Counted from the stretch's first letter, positions 1 to 10,960 are shown. The stretch: 64,000 nt of DNA from Platanthera guangdongensis (GCA_039583875.1 CM077159.1:100119707-100183706), one strand, 5' to 3'. The notes: generated from the sequence alone by a model not told the origin. A program made the numbers and translations.

Positions 1-311
1 ACGCCGCTGCCGAACTGAATGAACAGACCGCCAAGTCCGCCTAGATGGCGACCTGTTTATTGAACTTGGATCAAACTAAAGCGAAAAACTGGCTGGCCGC
101 GACCTGCGACCTGCTGCAACTGCTGATTGTAAACCACAAGCTCCACTGCTTCCTGACCTTGATTAGAACCAGACACCCGACTTCACAGTGCTAGCCGCAA
201 AACATGCAAACAACAACCAGTTAAACTCAAACCGCACGACCTGGAAAAATGAGTCCGCAACAATTTGATCTGCGCTCAACTTACTGTTCACTCTGTTACT
301 GTAGACGTGTC

Positions 312-329
312 GGGGGGGGGGGGGGGGGG
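312..329. repeat. G18 homopolymer
   Basis: An uninterrupted run of 18 G. Similar G-runs occur near 9020, 24220, 49990 and 50565. The last three sit at one end of minus-strand copia LTRs. Exact length may be uncertain from sequencing. Confidence 0.9.
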
Positions 330-333
330 TGGT

Positions 334-343
334 CTATTTATAG
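334..343 (-). promoter_or_regulatory. TATA box of the left-edge LTR-like fragment
   Basis: On the minus strand the sequence reads CCTATAAATAGACC, a near-consensus plant TATA box. It sits downstream of the gcggac array and just upstream of the homopolymer run. Confidence 0.4.
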
Positions 344-1153
344 GCGAGGTGAGGAGTGTGGTCACCGCCCTAGTGAATAGAGTCACCACCCTAGCTCGCA
401 GCTAGAAACCACCAGTCCGCTGAGTCCGCAAAGAGTTAGCTAAACTGCAACATCCCGCCAGGCGTCAAGACAAGGACAGTCCACAACTGGCGAACACAGA
501 GCCAATCCGCACACATGTAACATGCAAACACAACAACATTCCATTCACTACATCAGTCCGCACACTACATGCGGACACGTCAACAATCCGCATAGCTCGA
601 CAACAACACCAAGCTCGCCGCAAGAGTCCACAACCAAAAGGCAGACCGCCCGATCAACAGCGGACTCTGCGGACACAACAAACACCATGAACTTGTCACA
701 AAATATGACCAAGTCTAGCAACCACCAAAGAACAGGTACGATCTTGGCGGATACCAAAAAACAAGACCGCAAACACCAGGGTCAGACCACCGCCAAGAAA
801 ACGGCAACCACAGCAACAATGGAGAGCTCGGCAAGGACCAATGCCGATCTCCAACAACAGTGCGCAACAGCGGACCATGCAGACTCAAAATCAAGCCCGC
901 CACAACACCACGTATATAAACACCAATCCGCCTGGCAACAACAAGAGCAAGAACTACAGAATCGCAGGTCGAGCTGAGCACTACATCACAATTCCGCCAA
1001 GGACAGGCCGCACAGGCCGCTCCAGAAGAACAACCAAGCCACCAAGCCCAAACACCCAGGCCGCAACACCAGTCCTCCCAAGCCGTGGACTTAGACCACG
1101 CAGTCCGCCCGGCCTGCTCCATCACCCACTTTCACTTCAAAATTTTTACCAGT

Positions 1154-1310
1154 ATGCGGATGGGTATCGGGAGCAGGCGAACCAAATATGAGAGATCACC
1201 AACCAGGGGCAGCTTCCGCCACCAAGGCTCCATTGCGTGACAGGGACTTTAGCATGATTGTTATAAGAGATATCAGGATGTGTATGCGAGGGGTATCAGG
1301 AGCGGGCGAA
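1154..1310. repeat. Imperfect 28-bp direct repeat pair
   Basis: A segment beginning atgcggatgggtatcggg (1154-1182) recurs in diverged form at 1283-1310, 129 bp later. It may be a local duplication or the edge of an old insertion. It is too long for a retroelement TSD. Confidence 0.5.
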
Positions 1311-2009
1311 CATCTCGTGAGACAGACTTGAAATGAAAAATTTTGATTTTTTGAGTATTTAAGTTGGTTTGTCTATAGTGTTTTTAAAGGATCCAAAAAA
1401 TTCTAAAAATTGGTTTGTATATATCCAAATGTGGTTTATATATAACATCACCCTTAGAAAATCAAGATGATTTAAGTTATTTATCCAACAACACTGATCT
1501 TAAAGATTAGTGCTTGGCTGAGATTGAGCAGCGTCAAAAAGAGATGCAACGGTCCCCACAGTAGATCCTCCTTTGATTTGCTATGGGGTGATTGAATAGC
1601 GTGAGTTAAAAATATCTGAGCTGCAAGATCATTATAGTGAGATCTAGAGGCAGCTATAGGCCGGTTGTGGCTAAAATCTTTCGAGCCTTCACCACCGTCA
1701 ACAACTTGTTAGTTGATTGCACCTATAGGCAGGTGCATCCCCCAGCAGTTGTCTGCCAACCTAGCGCCTCCTTCGACCGGTGGGAAGAACAATTACAGGC
1801 AAATAGGCCCAGACACTGCTAAGAGCTTTATTTTATGGTGGTGCCTCTACTTGGAAGTCTATTGAGAGGGGTCGATGTTCCCTTTCTAGGTACGTACAAC
1901 ATCACAGGGGACTTAGATTCCTCGAGGAGTCTTTCCCAAGCAAGGAGGTATGGAGGGTGACGAGATAGAGGTGGAACTCAGCTTTTTGTCTCCTCTCCGG
2001 CAGGGCTTC
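1231..2009. other. Unassigned sequence left of copia A
   Basis: AT-rich sequence followed by a moderately GC stretch with short open frames (for example 1637-1822, 61 codons). No recognised domain, LTR terminus or RNA gene was seen. The last 60 bases form an open frame that continues on the other side of copia A. Confidence 0.5.
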
Positions 2010-2148
2010 TGTTAGAAGTAACAAAAGCATTTGTATTGATGTATAAAAGGATGACCCTTGGGGTACATATAGGAGAAGGAGGAAACAACATAGACGGTGT
2101 GGGACTAACCTAAAACAATGAATACAATAAATGCATATATATTTAACA
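2010..2148 (-). repeat. Copia A 3' LTR
   Basis: A 139-bp LTR, similar along its length to 12448-12593, with small indels and a few substitutions. It lies next to the TSD gcttc. Confidence 0.95.
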
Positions 2149-2162
2149 TCTCCCCTCAAACT
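2149..2162 (-). promoter_or_regulatory. Copia A polypurine tract
   Basis: The minus strand reads TTTGAGGGGAGA directly before the 3' LTR. This is the expected plus-strand primer of a copia element. Confidence 0.85.
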
Positions 2163-2239
2163 CACGGTGGATCATGAACCGAGAGTTTGCTAATAAGATA
2201 TCAGAATCTAGCAGATGTGAGAGACTTGGTGAGGAAGTC
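2163..2239 (-). pseudogene. Copia A pol, last codons
   Basis: The minus strand encodes a tail containing DFLTKSLTSARF, the usual C-terminal motif of copia RNase H. It is separated from the rest of pol by copia B, which inserted within this coding end. Confidence 0.8.
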
Positions 2240-2794
2240 TGTTGTGAAATTGGGACCAAATTCGTGACTACGGTAGTTCGTCGCGGATTTAGCAACGGAG
2301 GCTAGTCTGAGCAATAATATGATAAACGAAATTTAAATTCAAGTAAGCACAACCAAACGACAAAATAATTACGTGGTTCGGAGTTTGGACTCCTACGTCC
2401 ACGGGGAGAGCGCGCCAGAAAGATCCACAAAAAAAACTGATGAGGTTACAAGATACAAACTGAGACCGAAAATACGGTCGAACAACAAAGGAAAACCCAA
2501 AGAAGCCAAAATCCTGAAGAACTGCTACCGCCGGGCGGTAGTGATGTCGCCGGGCGATAGTGCACTGCTCTTCTTCCTCCGCTGGATTCGCCATTTCCTG
2601 CACCTGGTGTCTCCGCCTAGAGCTGCCTGCCTATTGGAACCCTAGTTCTGATTAGGGCAAGGATCACTATTAGGTTTGTTTAGTTTGACCCATCATGTAT
2701 AGCCAGGGTCATGGTTGTGTCCTAGAGTCTAGGATAAGTCCTTAGTATCAACATCATCACATGAACCAGCCTTCAACAGATTACCAGAGACTCA

Positions 2795-3226
2795 AGAAGT
2801 TGTGTTGACACCAGAAGCAACTATGTCGACACTTCAGCAAGATTGTGTCGACACTTCAACAAGGCTGTGTCGACACCAGAAGCAATTGTGTCGACACATA
2901 AAAGGCTTGTGTCGACACCCAAAATATCTGTCGACACCAGCTGTGTCGACACCAGAAGCAAGATTGTGTCGACACACAGAAGACTTGTGTCGACACCCAG
3001 AATATCTATCGACACCAACTGTGTCGACACCAGAGCCAGATTGTGTCGATACACATGACTTGTGTCGACACATAGTACATCTGTCGACATCAACTGTGTC
3101 GACACACAGGACTTGTGTCGACACACTCCAGATTTATGTCAACACAACAACTATGTCGAGACATGAAATAATTGTGTCGACACACAGGACTTGTGTCGAC
3201 ACATTCCACAGAAGCTGTGTCAATTA
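2795..3226 (+). repeat. GTGTCGACAC palindrome array in LTR C
   Basis: About twenty copies or near-copies of the 10-bp palindrome GTGTCGACAC, spaced roughly 15-30 bp, often followed by cagaagca. They lie 650-1080 bp upstream of the LTR's TATA box. Both strands stay open through the array, but the predicted peptides are only motif translation. Confidence 0.95.
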
Positions 3227-3871
3227 GTTCAAGTCAGATTCTCAGCTCGACGAACTCCAAGCTCAGGTCGACAAATTCTGTGCATTTATTCCAGGCCTAA
3301 TTATTTATAGCTGGCAGAATTAATTAAAGCTTAATTAAAGGCGATTACAGCTATCAGAATTAATGATATATATTCTTATGAATATAGCCGTTTGGAGGCT
3401 GTATTAATTATGGATTAAATCAGAAATTAATGCTAATTGATTCCCAAAACAATTACCATTCTCGGGAATGATTCAGCCATCTTAAAGATAAATGAATTCA
3501 AATGTTTGAATTCGATATAGAAGAGAATAACAGAAAACACAAAGCACCAGAGAACAAATAGAGAGTAGACAGTGAACAATAATACAGTGAAGGCTTTCCA
3601 GTTTATAGAAACGGAGAAACTCTGCATCAATCTATATACTCACAGAGTTCTTCATCTGCTCCAGGCTTCTCAAGAGACACACAATCAATATCAGTCTAAG
3701 AAGCTTGCTGGAGACATCATCAATCTGAAGGAATACTCACCCTGAAGCAAAGCTCCATCTTCCTGAATCATTCAACATCTCAGGGGGAGCCTTTTGCTAA
3801 CATCATATCCACTTAAGTCTTCTCAGTTGTTCTGAGAGCGAGAAGACATAATCATCTCTCATCCCCCCCTC

Positions 3872-3880
3872 TATATAAAG
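3872..3880 (+). promoter_or_regulatory. TATA box of LTR C
   Basis: TATATAAAG followed by ggttataactcccttcaaaa. The same block follows the TATA box of LTR E (36751). Confidence 0.7.
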
Positions 3881-4906
3881 GGTTATAACTCCCTTCAAAA
3901 GTTAACCCCCTTGGTTGCAAGCCTCCTGACCAAAAGACTTGAGGATTGGTTTTTGAGCACCTGATCAAAAGCTCATTGGTGTCAGACACCTGATCAAAAA
4001 TCTGAGTGCATTCCTACGAGGGATGTACCCAGGTTGGGGAACCACTATAATCCTTGTGTCTTCTATTGCCTGCGTTGTTTTCTTTACTTTTGTGCTGTGA
4101 TTTTCCTTTCTTGAATATATATTTAACTCTAACAGTGCAAATTAAGATCTATCCCCTAACTTTCACTACCACCGCTGGATAGAGCCGCCTCCGCCTGAGG
4201 TTAACCTATGCGTCACCACTGAGTCGCAGCACGCCTGCTGCCGCCGCCGCGCCTGGTTTGTACTGGTGCCGTTGCCGCTGCCACCGCCTGAAGCCTTTCG
4301 ATGACTGCCTGGAGATCTCCGCTGCAACCCGCTGACGCCGCCTCTGATCCTACTGCACCGACAAGGTTTGCCTATGCCGCTACCGCCGGAAAACTCCCAC
4401 AGACCTGCTTTCACACTCTTGTTTCTCACTAGTTGCTCAAGCATAGATTCTCTCTCCTGTTTTTCTTGCACTGATTGCTATAGCAGCCCCCTCCATTAAA
4501 TAGGAGAAGCACCACCTACTCCTAAGAAGGAAGAAGCACCAACAAAGGAGAGCTATTAATGACACTTAACTAGCATGGAAATATCCAGCTGGCCATGGTT
4601 GGAAACAGCAATAACCGCAAGAGTCAGCCCCCCTAACTCCTCACAAAAAAATCAGCCCCTCACTAAACCACTTCCTAATCAGGATTAGGACAAACTAGGC
4701 AAATAAACCTCCCTAGGATCGATGATGTGGCGCGATCCTGACGGTCCGAGATTGGCGACGAGGTGTCATAATCTCAACAAACTCCACCTTGACGCCTCAC
4801 GCCACAAATGAACTCCACCTCGAAGCCTAACAAACATATCTGTACCTCCAATCTGGATCTCTCCTACTGGCGACTACAAGCCCCCTCTCCCTGGGGTCCT
4901 CCTCGA

Positions 4907-5515
4907 TCAATATGCATCAGAATGAGTCAAGTCAAGACCGTTCTTGAACTTGACTCCTGTCACGGATTTCGTCCGCATGTTCGTATCGATTTCCTCCGTA
5001 GAGATCTTTCGCAACTTCATGCCTCCACCTCCAGCAAACTCCCTCGACTCCTGGTGGCGCACTCCGATGTGCTTTATCCTTGTATGATAGACCATGTCTG
5101 TTGCAAGACTAGCACTGTGCAGCTCTACCTTCTCCTGAGTAAAACTGAGTTCCATGGTAGGACACCTGAGCCAGATGGCTCCCCTTGCGGTGGCTGGGCA
5201 CTTCTGAGACGACACTCTGCCCTTCTTCTCCACGACTGCAAATATTTTAACTTTGCCAAGACCCTTTCTCTGCGCGAACTCCTTCGCCATGAATCTTGCC
5301 TCGTTCCTCCACTGGTCCTTCCTAGCATTCCTTTGAGAGCGGTCTCTGCTCTCTAAAGCTTTTCCATAGGAACCAGGATCTGAGGAACTAGCCTGAAAGA
5401 CATATGCTACCTTGTCCTGTAGCCTGAGAGGCAGTCTGACCTCTCTCCTCGCCCTTCCACTCGTAATCATGGTGTCGATCAGTGTATAGAGAGTACAAGA
5501 ATGCTCTCCTACCAT
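4907..5515 (-). pseudogene. Copia B RT/RNase H remnant (internally deleted)
   Basis: This 202-codon minus-strand frame joins pieces of pol that are normally far apart. Near residues 85-100 it has ARFMAKEFAQRKGL, the copia RT segment usually written ARLVAKGF. From about residue 140 it has RNase H tail text (ATDMVYHTRIKHIGVRH, then MKLRKISTEE and MRTKSVTGVKF). The RT catalytic aspartates and all of integrase are absent, so the product cannot replicate. The frame ends 130 bp before the 3' LTR. Confidence 0.8.
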
Positions 5516-5521
5516 GACTAC

Positions 5522-5881
5522 TTACGCATCTCTTCTGACCTTCAAACATCTGTCGTTTCTGGTATAAGAATACCCTACGACCTCGAGAGTGCCTAGAGAA
5601 ATCAAGCTTTTTCTCAAATTGGGCACATACCAAACGTTGGTGAGTGTCTTGACCACTCCGCCGAACATCCTAATCCTGATGCTACCAACTCCCAAAATCT
5701 CGCACTCTGATTCGTTCCCCATAAAAACACGACCACCTTCACACTGCCTAAAACTGGAGAACCAATCTTTGTTCGGGCACATGTGGTACGTGCATTTTGT
5801 ATCCAAGATCCAGGAGCCTGTGGTCTCACCGCTGGGTGAAACATGAAGAACGTCGGCTTCGTTCTCATCCTCGGATGCCAC
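5522..5881 (-). pseudogene. Copia B protease region
   Basis: The minus-strand frame contains GSWILDTKCTYHMCPNKDWF, the copia retropepsin active-site region. The usual Asp-Ser/Thr-Gly reads Asp-Thr-Lys. Further on it has VWYVPNLRKSLISLGTLE, typical of the flap-to-GAG-pre-integrase segment. It follows gag after a frameshift and degenerates near 5522 where integrase should start. Confidence 0.8.
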
Positions 5882-5899
5882 CGCAGCCTGATGTGGCTC

Positions 5900-6644
5900 A
5901 TGCGTCTGTTCTCTAAACTTCCTCTTCGGGCACTCATTCTTCCAGTGCCCCTCCTCCTTGCAGTAGTGACACTTTGTATTCCTGCCCCGGACTTAAACCT
6001 AGGTCGGTCTTCCTCCTTCCCTTTTCCTCTCGATCTACCCCGGGTGGGGTCTTTGCTCTTAACGAATAAGCCCTCGTCGGCTCTAGGGCTCGACTTGCTT
6101 ATCATTTCGTTCGAGAGCAGCGTTGTCATCACTTCTTCCATCTTCAGGGTGTCCTTACCATACAGAATCGTGGTGACCAGATGATCAAAGTACTTCAGCA
6201 ATGAAGATAACAGGAGAAGAGCCTGGTCTTCCTCCTCGACCTTAATGTCCATACTACGCAATTGAGAAATCAGTTTATTAAACGAATTCATGTGGTCAAG
6301 AAGCGGAGTGCTATCCGACATCCTCAAGCTGTAAAGTTGTTTCTTTACATATAGCTTATTCGTGAGGGATTTTGACATATAAACCTCCTCCAACTAAATC
6401 CACAGATCCGCTGTAGTCTCAACATTGACTACATTATACATAACCTCATCGGCCAAACACAACTGGATTGTGTTGATGGCCTTCAGATCTAGCTCATCCC
6501 ACTCGTCGTCCTTCTTCCCAGACTTCTCCTTTCCGAGGAGAGCCTTATGAAGACCTTGCTGGACGAGAACCGCTTTAGCCCGTTTCTGCCACAGACCAAA
6601 GTCAATTTTGTCGTCGTATTGGGGACTTCAAATTTCGCTGTCAT
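5900..6644 (-). pseudogene. Copia B gag
   Basis: Translation should start at an ATG at 6644, about 35 bp past the PBS. A 1-nt shift near residue 7 and a TAG near 6398 break the frame. The body (6393 to about 5995) has the UBN2-type capsid pattern LTNKLYVKKQLYSLRM and MNSFNKLISQLRSMDIKVEEE, followed by a basic RGRSRGKGK linker. A CCHC knuckle (CHYCKEEGHWKNEC) follows in another frame near 5930-5975. Gag would coat the RNA and form the particle. Length is close to normal for copia. Confidence 0.85.
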
Positions 6645-6676
6645 TATTGCTCACCGGGGTCCGAAGGGTCGAACCT

Positions 6677-6689
6677 GGCTCTGATACCA
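6677..6689 (-). promoter_or_regulatory. Copia B primer-binding site
   Basis: The minus strand reads TGGTATCAGAGCC directly after the 5' LTR. It is complementary to the 3' end of initiator tRNA-Met, the usual plant copia primer. Confidence 0.95.
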
Positions 6690-6691
6690 AT

Positions 6692-7687
6692 TATTGTGAA
6701 ATTGGGACCGAGTTCACGACTACGGTAGTTCGTCGCGGATCTAGCAACGGAGGCTAGTCTGAGCAATAATATGATAAACAAAATTTAAATCCAAGCAAGC
6801 ACAACCAGATGACAAAATAACTACGTGGTTCAGAGTTTGGGCTCCTACGTCCATGGGGAGAGCGCGCCAGAAAGATCCACCAAAAACAACTGATGAGGTT
6901 ACAAGATACAAACTAAGACCGAAAACACGGTCGAACAATAAAGGAAAACCCAAAGAACCCAAAATCCTGAAGAACCGTAACCGCCGAGCAGTAGTGATGT
7001 CGCCGGGAGACAGTGCACTGTTCTTCTTCCTCCGCTGGATCCGTCATTTCCTACACCTGCTGTCGCCGCCTGGAGCTGCCTGCCGTCGCTGGACAGGGCC
7101 GCCTCTGCCTGAGGTGAACCGATGTGCCGCCGCTGAATCGCAGCACGCCTGCTGCCGCTGCCGCGCCTGGTCTGTACTGGAGCCGTCGCCGCCGTCGCCT
7201 GAAGCCTTTTGATGACTGCCTGGAGATCGCTGCTGCAACCCGCTGCAGCCGCCTCTGATCCTCCTGCACCGACAAGGTTTGCCTGCACTGCTGCGCCAGA
7301 AAACTCCTACAGACCTGCTTTCACACTTTTGTTTCTCACTGGTGGCTCAAGCATGGATTCTCTCTCCTGTTTTTCTTACACCGTTTGCTGTAGCAGCCCC
7401 CTCCATTAAATAGGAGAAGCCCACCTACTCCTAGAAGGAAGAAGCACCAACAAAGGAGAGCTATTAATGAAACCTAACCAGCATGGAAATATCCAGCTGG
7501 CTATGGCTGGAAACAGCCATAACTGCAAGAGTTAGCCCCCTAACTCCTCCCAAAAAAATCAACCCCCTCACTAAACCACTTCCTAATTAGTATTAGGACA
7601 AACTAGGTAAATAAACCTCTCTAGGATCGATGACGTGGCACGATCCTGACGGTCCGAGATTGGCGATGTGGTGTCATAATCTCAACA
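6692..7687 (-). repeat. Copia B 5' LTR
   Basis: A 996-bp LTR, uninterrupted counterpart of 2240-4779. A TATA-like CTATTTAATGG lies on the minus strand near 7405-7415. Paired ACCGC/GCGGT motifs lie near 6966-7012. Confidence 0.93.
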
Positions 7688-7688
7688 A

Positions 7689-8606
7689 AAGTCCGCTATT
7701 TGTTCTCCAGAGGCAATGAATGGTAGAGAGATGGTGTTGGCGAGAAACTCTTGGCATGTGAAGTGAATCAATTTCGATGTGTTTTGTCCATTCATGAAAA
7801 ACTGGGTTGGAATCTATTTGTATAGCACTTCGATTATCAGAGAATAAAGGAGTGGTTCTGAATATCGAAACACCAAGATCACAGAGTAGACGACGAAGCC
7901 AAATGATCTCAGCAGTGGTGGAAGCCATGCCATGATACTCGACCTCAGTGCTGGAGCGCGAAATGGAGTCATGTTTCTTGCTACGCTAGGATATAAGAGA
8001 GTCACCCGGGAAGATATAAAAACCAGTAGTGGAGCGATGACTTTTAACATTCCCCGCCCAGGCAGCATCTGAGAATGCTCGGAGGGTGAGGGTAGAAGTG
8101 GCAGAGCAAAACAGAGACCGAGTGACGGAGGTGCACAGGTAGCGAAGAATCTGGAGGACTGCGTCATAGTGAACTGAGCGCAGAGCTTTGACAAACTGAC
8201 TGACAAATCTAACAACATAGGCAATGTTAGGCCTAGTCATGGTGAGATAGGCCAGCATCCCGATGAGGCGCCAATAGCGGGAGACATTTGGAAGAGATTC
8301 GCCGTCAGTGGGGAGGAGTTTGAGATTGAGCTCGATCAAAGTATCAACTGTCCGGGTGTCAGTGAGAGCTGCAACAGAAAGGATGTCAGAGATGTACTTA
8401 TGTTGGGAGACCAAAATGCCATGTTTGGATCGGGAGATTTCCAGCCCAAGGAAGTAGTGGAGGGATCCCATGTCCTTCATTTCGAACTGATTGCGATGGT
8501 GTTGTTGAAGAGAGGCAATGGTGGCATGGTCATCGCCACCGATAATCATATCATCAACATGGAGAAGGAGGATAGAACATTCTTGAGCAGAAGTGAGAGT
8601 GAACAA
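7689..8606 (-). pseudogene. Copia A RT C-terminal half and RNase H
   Basis: The frame 8606-7986 starts in the RT palm. It contains HVDDMIIGG (the YVDD catalytic motif with H for Y), then FEMKDMGSLHYFLGLEI, SRYWRLIGMLAYLTMTRPNIAY and the RNase H start AFSDAAWAG. A frameshift leads into 7928-7689, with ASTTAEIIWLRRLL, PLFSDNRSAIQI and EWTKHIEID, which are conserved RNase H text. The domain is cut at about 7689 by copia B; its last codons are at 2163-2239. It would convert RNA into cDNA and remove template RNA. Confidence 0.92.
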
Positions 8607-8868
8607 GGCATGATCAGTTTCCTCTCAATTAACCCAACATTGAGAACAGTTGTGCGAAAGCGCTCAAACCAGGCTCGTGGGGCCTATACGAGACCATAGA
8701 GGGCTCGACGGAGAAGACATACGTGGTCAGTGGGAACGAAGAGACCCAATAGAGGATCCATGTACACCACCTCTGCAAGATCACAATGAAGAAAAGCATC
8801 AGTGACATCCATCTGATGTAACAGCCAGTCTCAGGCAGCAGAAATTGCAAGTAAAGTGTGCACGATTG

Positions 8869-9756
8869 TCATGAGGGCAACCAGTGCAAAAGTATCATCG
8901 TATAAGATTCCATGCTCCTACGAGAACTCTCGGGCAACCAAACGGGTTTTGTATCGCTCAATAGACCCATCCGTCCAGGTCTTAATTTTGAATATCCATT
9001 TGCAGCTGATAGGAGTGACACCGGGGGGGGGGGGGGGACAGGGGACGAGGTCTCAGGTATAGGTTCAGTGAAAAGCTTGAAATTCAACTGCCATGGTTTG
9101 CTGCCATTCGGTATGTGCAACTGCTTCTCGGTATGACTGGGGCTCCTGGTGGTGGTGGAGAGCACGAGGAAGGCCTGAAAAGTAAGGGAATAAGAGGTAC
9201 CAGCGGTGAGAGCAGATGGGTTATACTTGTCATGGCTATGGTCATAGCGGGCAGGCGAGTGTCGTGGGCATGCAAGGTTACGCCGAAGAGGACCAAGATC
9301 CACATATGGAGGAGCGAAAAAAGCATCAGATGGAGCCATATCAGAATGAGCAGGAGAGGGAGAGGGAGATATTGTGGACGGAGAACCATCGTCTGGAGGG
9401 CTATCTAGTGTCGTGGTAGGAGGACCAATGTGAGTCCTGGGACGAGTGGGTATAGGAGGAAGCAGAGGAAGGGTGAGTGGTGGAGCAGTAGTGGTTGGTG
9501 GGGGAAGTTTTGTTGGATTAGGCATGGTGGAAGAGGAGAACGTCTCATGTTCAATGAAGGATACATGAAGGGAGATGCGGACGCGACGAGTCATTGGGTC
9601 GTAGCAATGATATACTTTGTGGTGGGGACTGAGGCCCATATAGATACAGTGATTCGAGCGAGTAGAGAGTTTGGTGCGCTCAGGGCCAAGAAGGAGAACA
9701 AAGCAGGTGCACACAAACGTTCGGAGAGGTGCGTAGGTTGGTGGAAGAGAGTACAA
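8869..9756 (-). pseudogene. Copia A integrase C-terminus and RT linker
   Basis: The first 80 residues match the integrase C-terminal region of copia (CTCFVLLLGPERTKLSTRSN, HKVYHCYDPMTRRVRIS and HVSFIEHETF). A long Pro/Ser/Thr-rich linker follows, then degenerate RT start. A run of about 17 G near 9021-9037 lies inside the linker. The RT fingers are frameshifted between 8607 and 8900. Confidence 0.85.
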
Positions 9757-10217
9757 TCATTCATAAGGAGTAACTTCTGAGATGGCCGAGGAGGGAGTGA
9801 TGTTGATAAGGTGAACCGTGGTGAGAACAATTTCGGCCTAGAGGGAATGAGGAGCAGAGGTGGAGATGAGAAGGGCACGAGAAGTTTTGATGATGTGACG
9901 ATTTTTCGTTCGGCAACCCCATTTTGTTCGTGGGTGTGCGGGTAGGACTACTGATGGAGGGTGCCATGGGATTGGGTGAGGTTGCGCATGGTGGTGGAGA
10001 GAAACTCCTGAGCGCAGTCGGAACGAAAAATTTTAATGTGATGCCCGAACTGAGTATAAATCATTGCGGTGAACGTGTGATATACAGTGGGAATTTTAGA
10101 GTGATGTTGTAGAAGATAAACCCAGACACAGCGAGATAAGTCATCAATAAAACTAACATAATAAAGATATCCAGAATGAGAGGCAATAGGGTCAGAGCCC
10201 CAAATGTCAGAATACAC
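9757..10217 (-). pseudogene. Copia A integrase catalytic core
   Basis: The minus-strand frame 10217-9948 carries YSDIWGSDPIAS with the first catalytic Asp, YYVSFIDDLSRCVWVYLL, and FRSDCAQEFLS with the second Asp (the usual GGEF altered to AQEF). After a frameshift near 9948 the text [10 protein letters not shown], which carries the catalytic Glu, appears in another frame. The core would insert the cDNA into chromosomal DNA. Confidence 0.9.
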
Positions 10218-10960
10218 TAGATCAAAGGGGGCTGTTGTTTGAAAGCACTACTGGAAAGGGCAGAGCACGGTGTTTTGCCAAACAACAACCTATATAGACA
10301 AAGAGGGGGGAATAAGAGACACGTACCAAAGCTCTGGAGCGTATAACTCTTCAGAGACGGTCACCGAACAAATGACCTAAACGTCTATGCCACAAGTCGG
10401 CATCAGAGATAACAGAAAGAACAGAAGGTAATGAAGATGAAGATGGTGGAACGTGAAGATACTCCAGCTGATACATACCACCAGTCCTACGACCCCGTTC
10501 AATCCTCTAAGCCATTTGGGAATCCTACACAACACAATCAGAGGAGGAAAATAAAATAGTTAGGCCAATATCACAGAGAGTACTAATAGAAATAAGGTTC
10601 ATGTGGAGACGAGTGGCATGATGGATGTTAGAGAGGGTATGGTGACCAGAGGGAGCAAAGATTTGGGTGATTGAGCCAGACTGCATAATGGAGACAGAAC
10701 CCCCGTCAGCAGTGGTGACCTGAAGGTCGGTGGGGTTTGAGGTATAATTAGTGAGAGTTTTTGAATCATTGGTAAGGTGGCAGGAGGACTCAGAGTCAAA
10801 ATACCAAGGCGCAGTTGGTGGAACCCGAACAGCAGTAGTACCAGGAATGACAGACAGGCTTTGGGATGCAGAGGTGGCACGTTGAAGTAGTAGTGACTGA
10901 AGAAGTAACTCCTCGAGACGCTATAGACAATCTATAACAGTAGCAATGGGATTAGGACTT
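10218..10960 (-). pseudogene. Copia A protease and GAG-pre-integrase region
   Basis: On the minus strand near 10800 the frame reads PWYFDSESSCHLT, the copia retropepsin site, with Glu replacing the Gly of the Asp-Ser-Gly triad. NLISISTLCDIGL follows near 10600. A further segment down to 10218 should hold the zinc-binding N-terminus of integrase but is decayed. The annotated open frame at 10599-10880 is a shifted shadow of this text. Confidence 0.75.

Larger units (their letters stand above)
1..1230 (-). repeat. LTR-like fragment with dispersed gtccgc/gcggac motif
   Basis: The stretch is studded with gtccgc or its complement gcggac, often with an a or t either side, from position 40 to about 1110. 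Open frames here are low-complexity by-products of the motif and resemble no protein. Read on the minus strand, the motif cluster lies upstream of a strong TATA box and a C-run, the same layout as the U3 of other LTRs in this window. I infer a minus-strand LTR whose far end lies left of the window. Neither terminus was identified, so the class is unknown. Confidence 0.4.
2632..4165 (+). mobile_element. Solo LTR C (Sirevirus-like copia family)
   Basis: A 1534-bp solo LTR. It begins TATTGGAACCCTAG and ends CTAACTTTCA, matching the ends of LTR E (34918-37126) in the same orientation. The TSD is ctgcc (2627-2631) and ctacc (4166-4170). The sister LTR of copia B at 7077 keeps the unoccupied site, which proves the insertion. 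It has an array of GTGTCGACAC in U3, a TATA box, and U5 text shared with E (for example cacctgatcaaaa and ccaggttggggaacc). Confidence 0.93.
2240..4779 (-). repeat. Copia B 3' LTR carrying solo LTR C
   Basis: It matches 6692-7687 except for an extra 1.5 kb at 2632-4165 plus a TSD. The original LTR is about 1.0 kb. A polypurine-like stretch (AAGGTGGAGTT on the minus strand) abuts it at 4780-4790. Confidence 0.9.
2240..7688 (-). mobile_element. Copia B: deleted, non-autonomous copia element
   Basis: Its LTRs are 2240-4779 (enlarged by solo LTR C) and 6692-7687. On the plus strand they begin TGTTGTGAAATTGGG or its variant and end ATCTCAACA. The sequence aagtc flanks both ends (2235-2239; 7689-7693, with one extra a), matching a target within copia A. 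The minus-strand internal region is only 1.9 kb. It holds gag, a protease remnant, and then a fusion of RT and RNase H fragments, with the integrase and most of RT missing. The gag resembles Tork/TAR-type copia elements; that clade guess is weak. Confidence 0.9.

Noticed and set aside
522..1191. Open frames of 116-151 codons at the left edge
   Set aside because: Low-complexity Thr/Gln/Ser text driven by the gtccgc motif, with no domain and open shadows on both strands.
2795..3226. CRISPR-like array or Cys/His-repeat protein at the GTGTCGACAC cluster
   Set aside because: The repeat is only 10 bp, spacing is irregular, and the context is a plant LTR. Both strands are open only because the motif avoids stops.
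9084..9780. Plus-strand frames opposite copia A pol
   Set aside because: Antisense shadows of the minus-strand integrase-RT linker.
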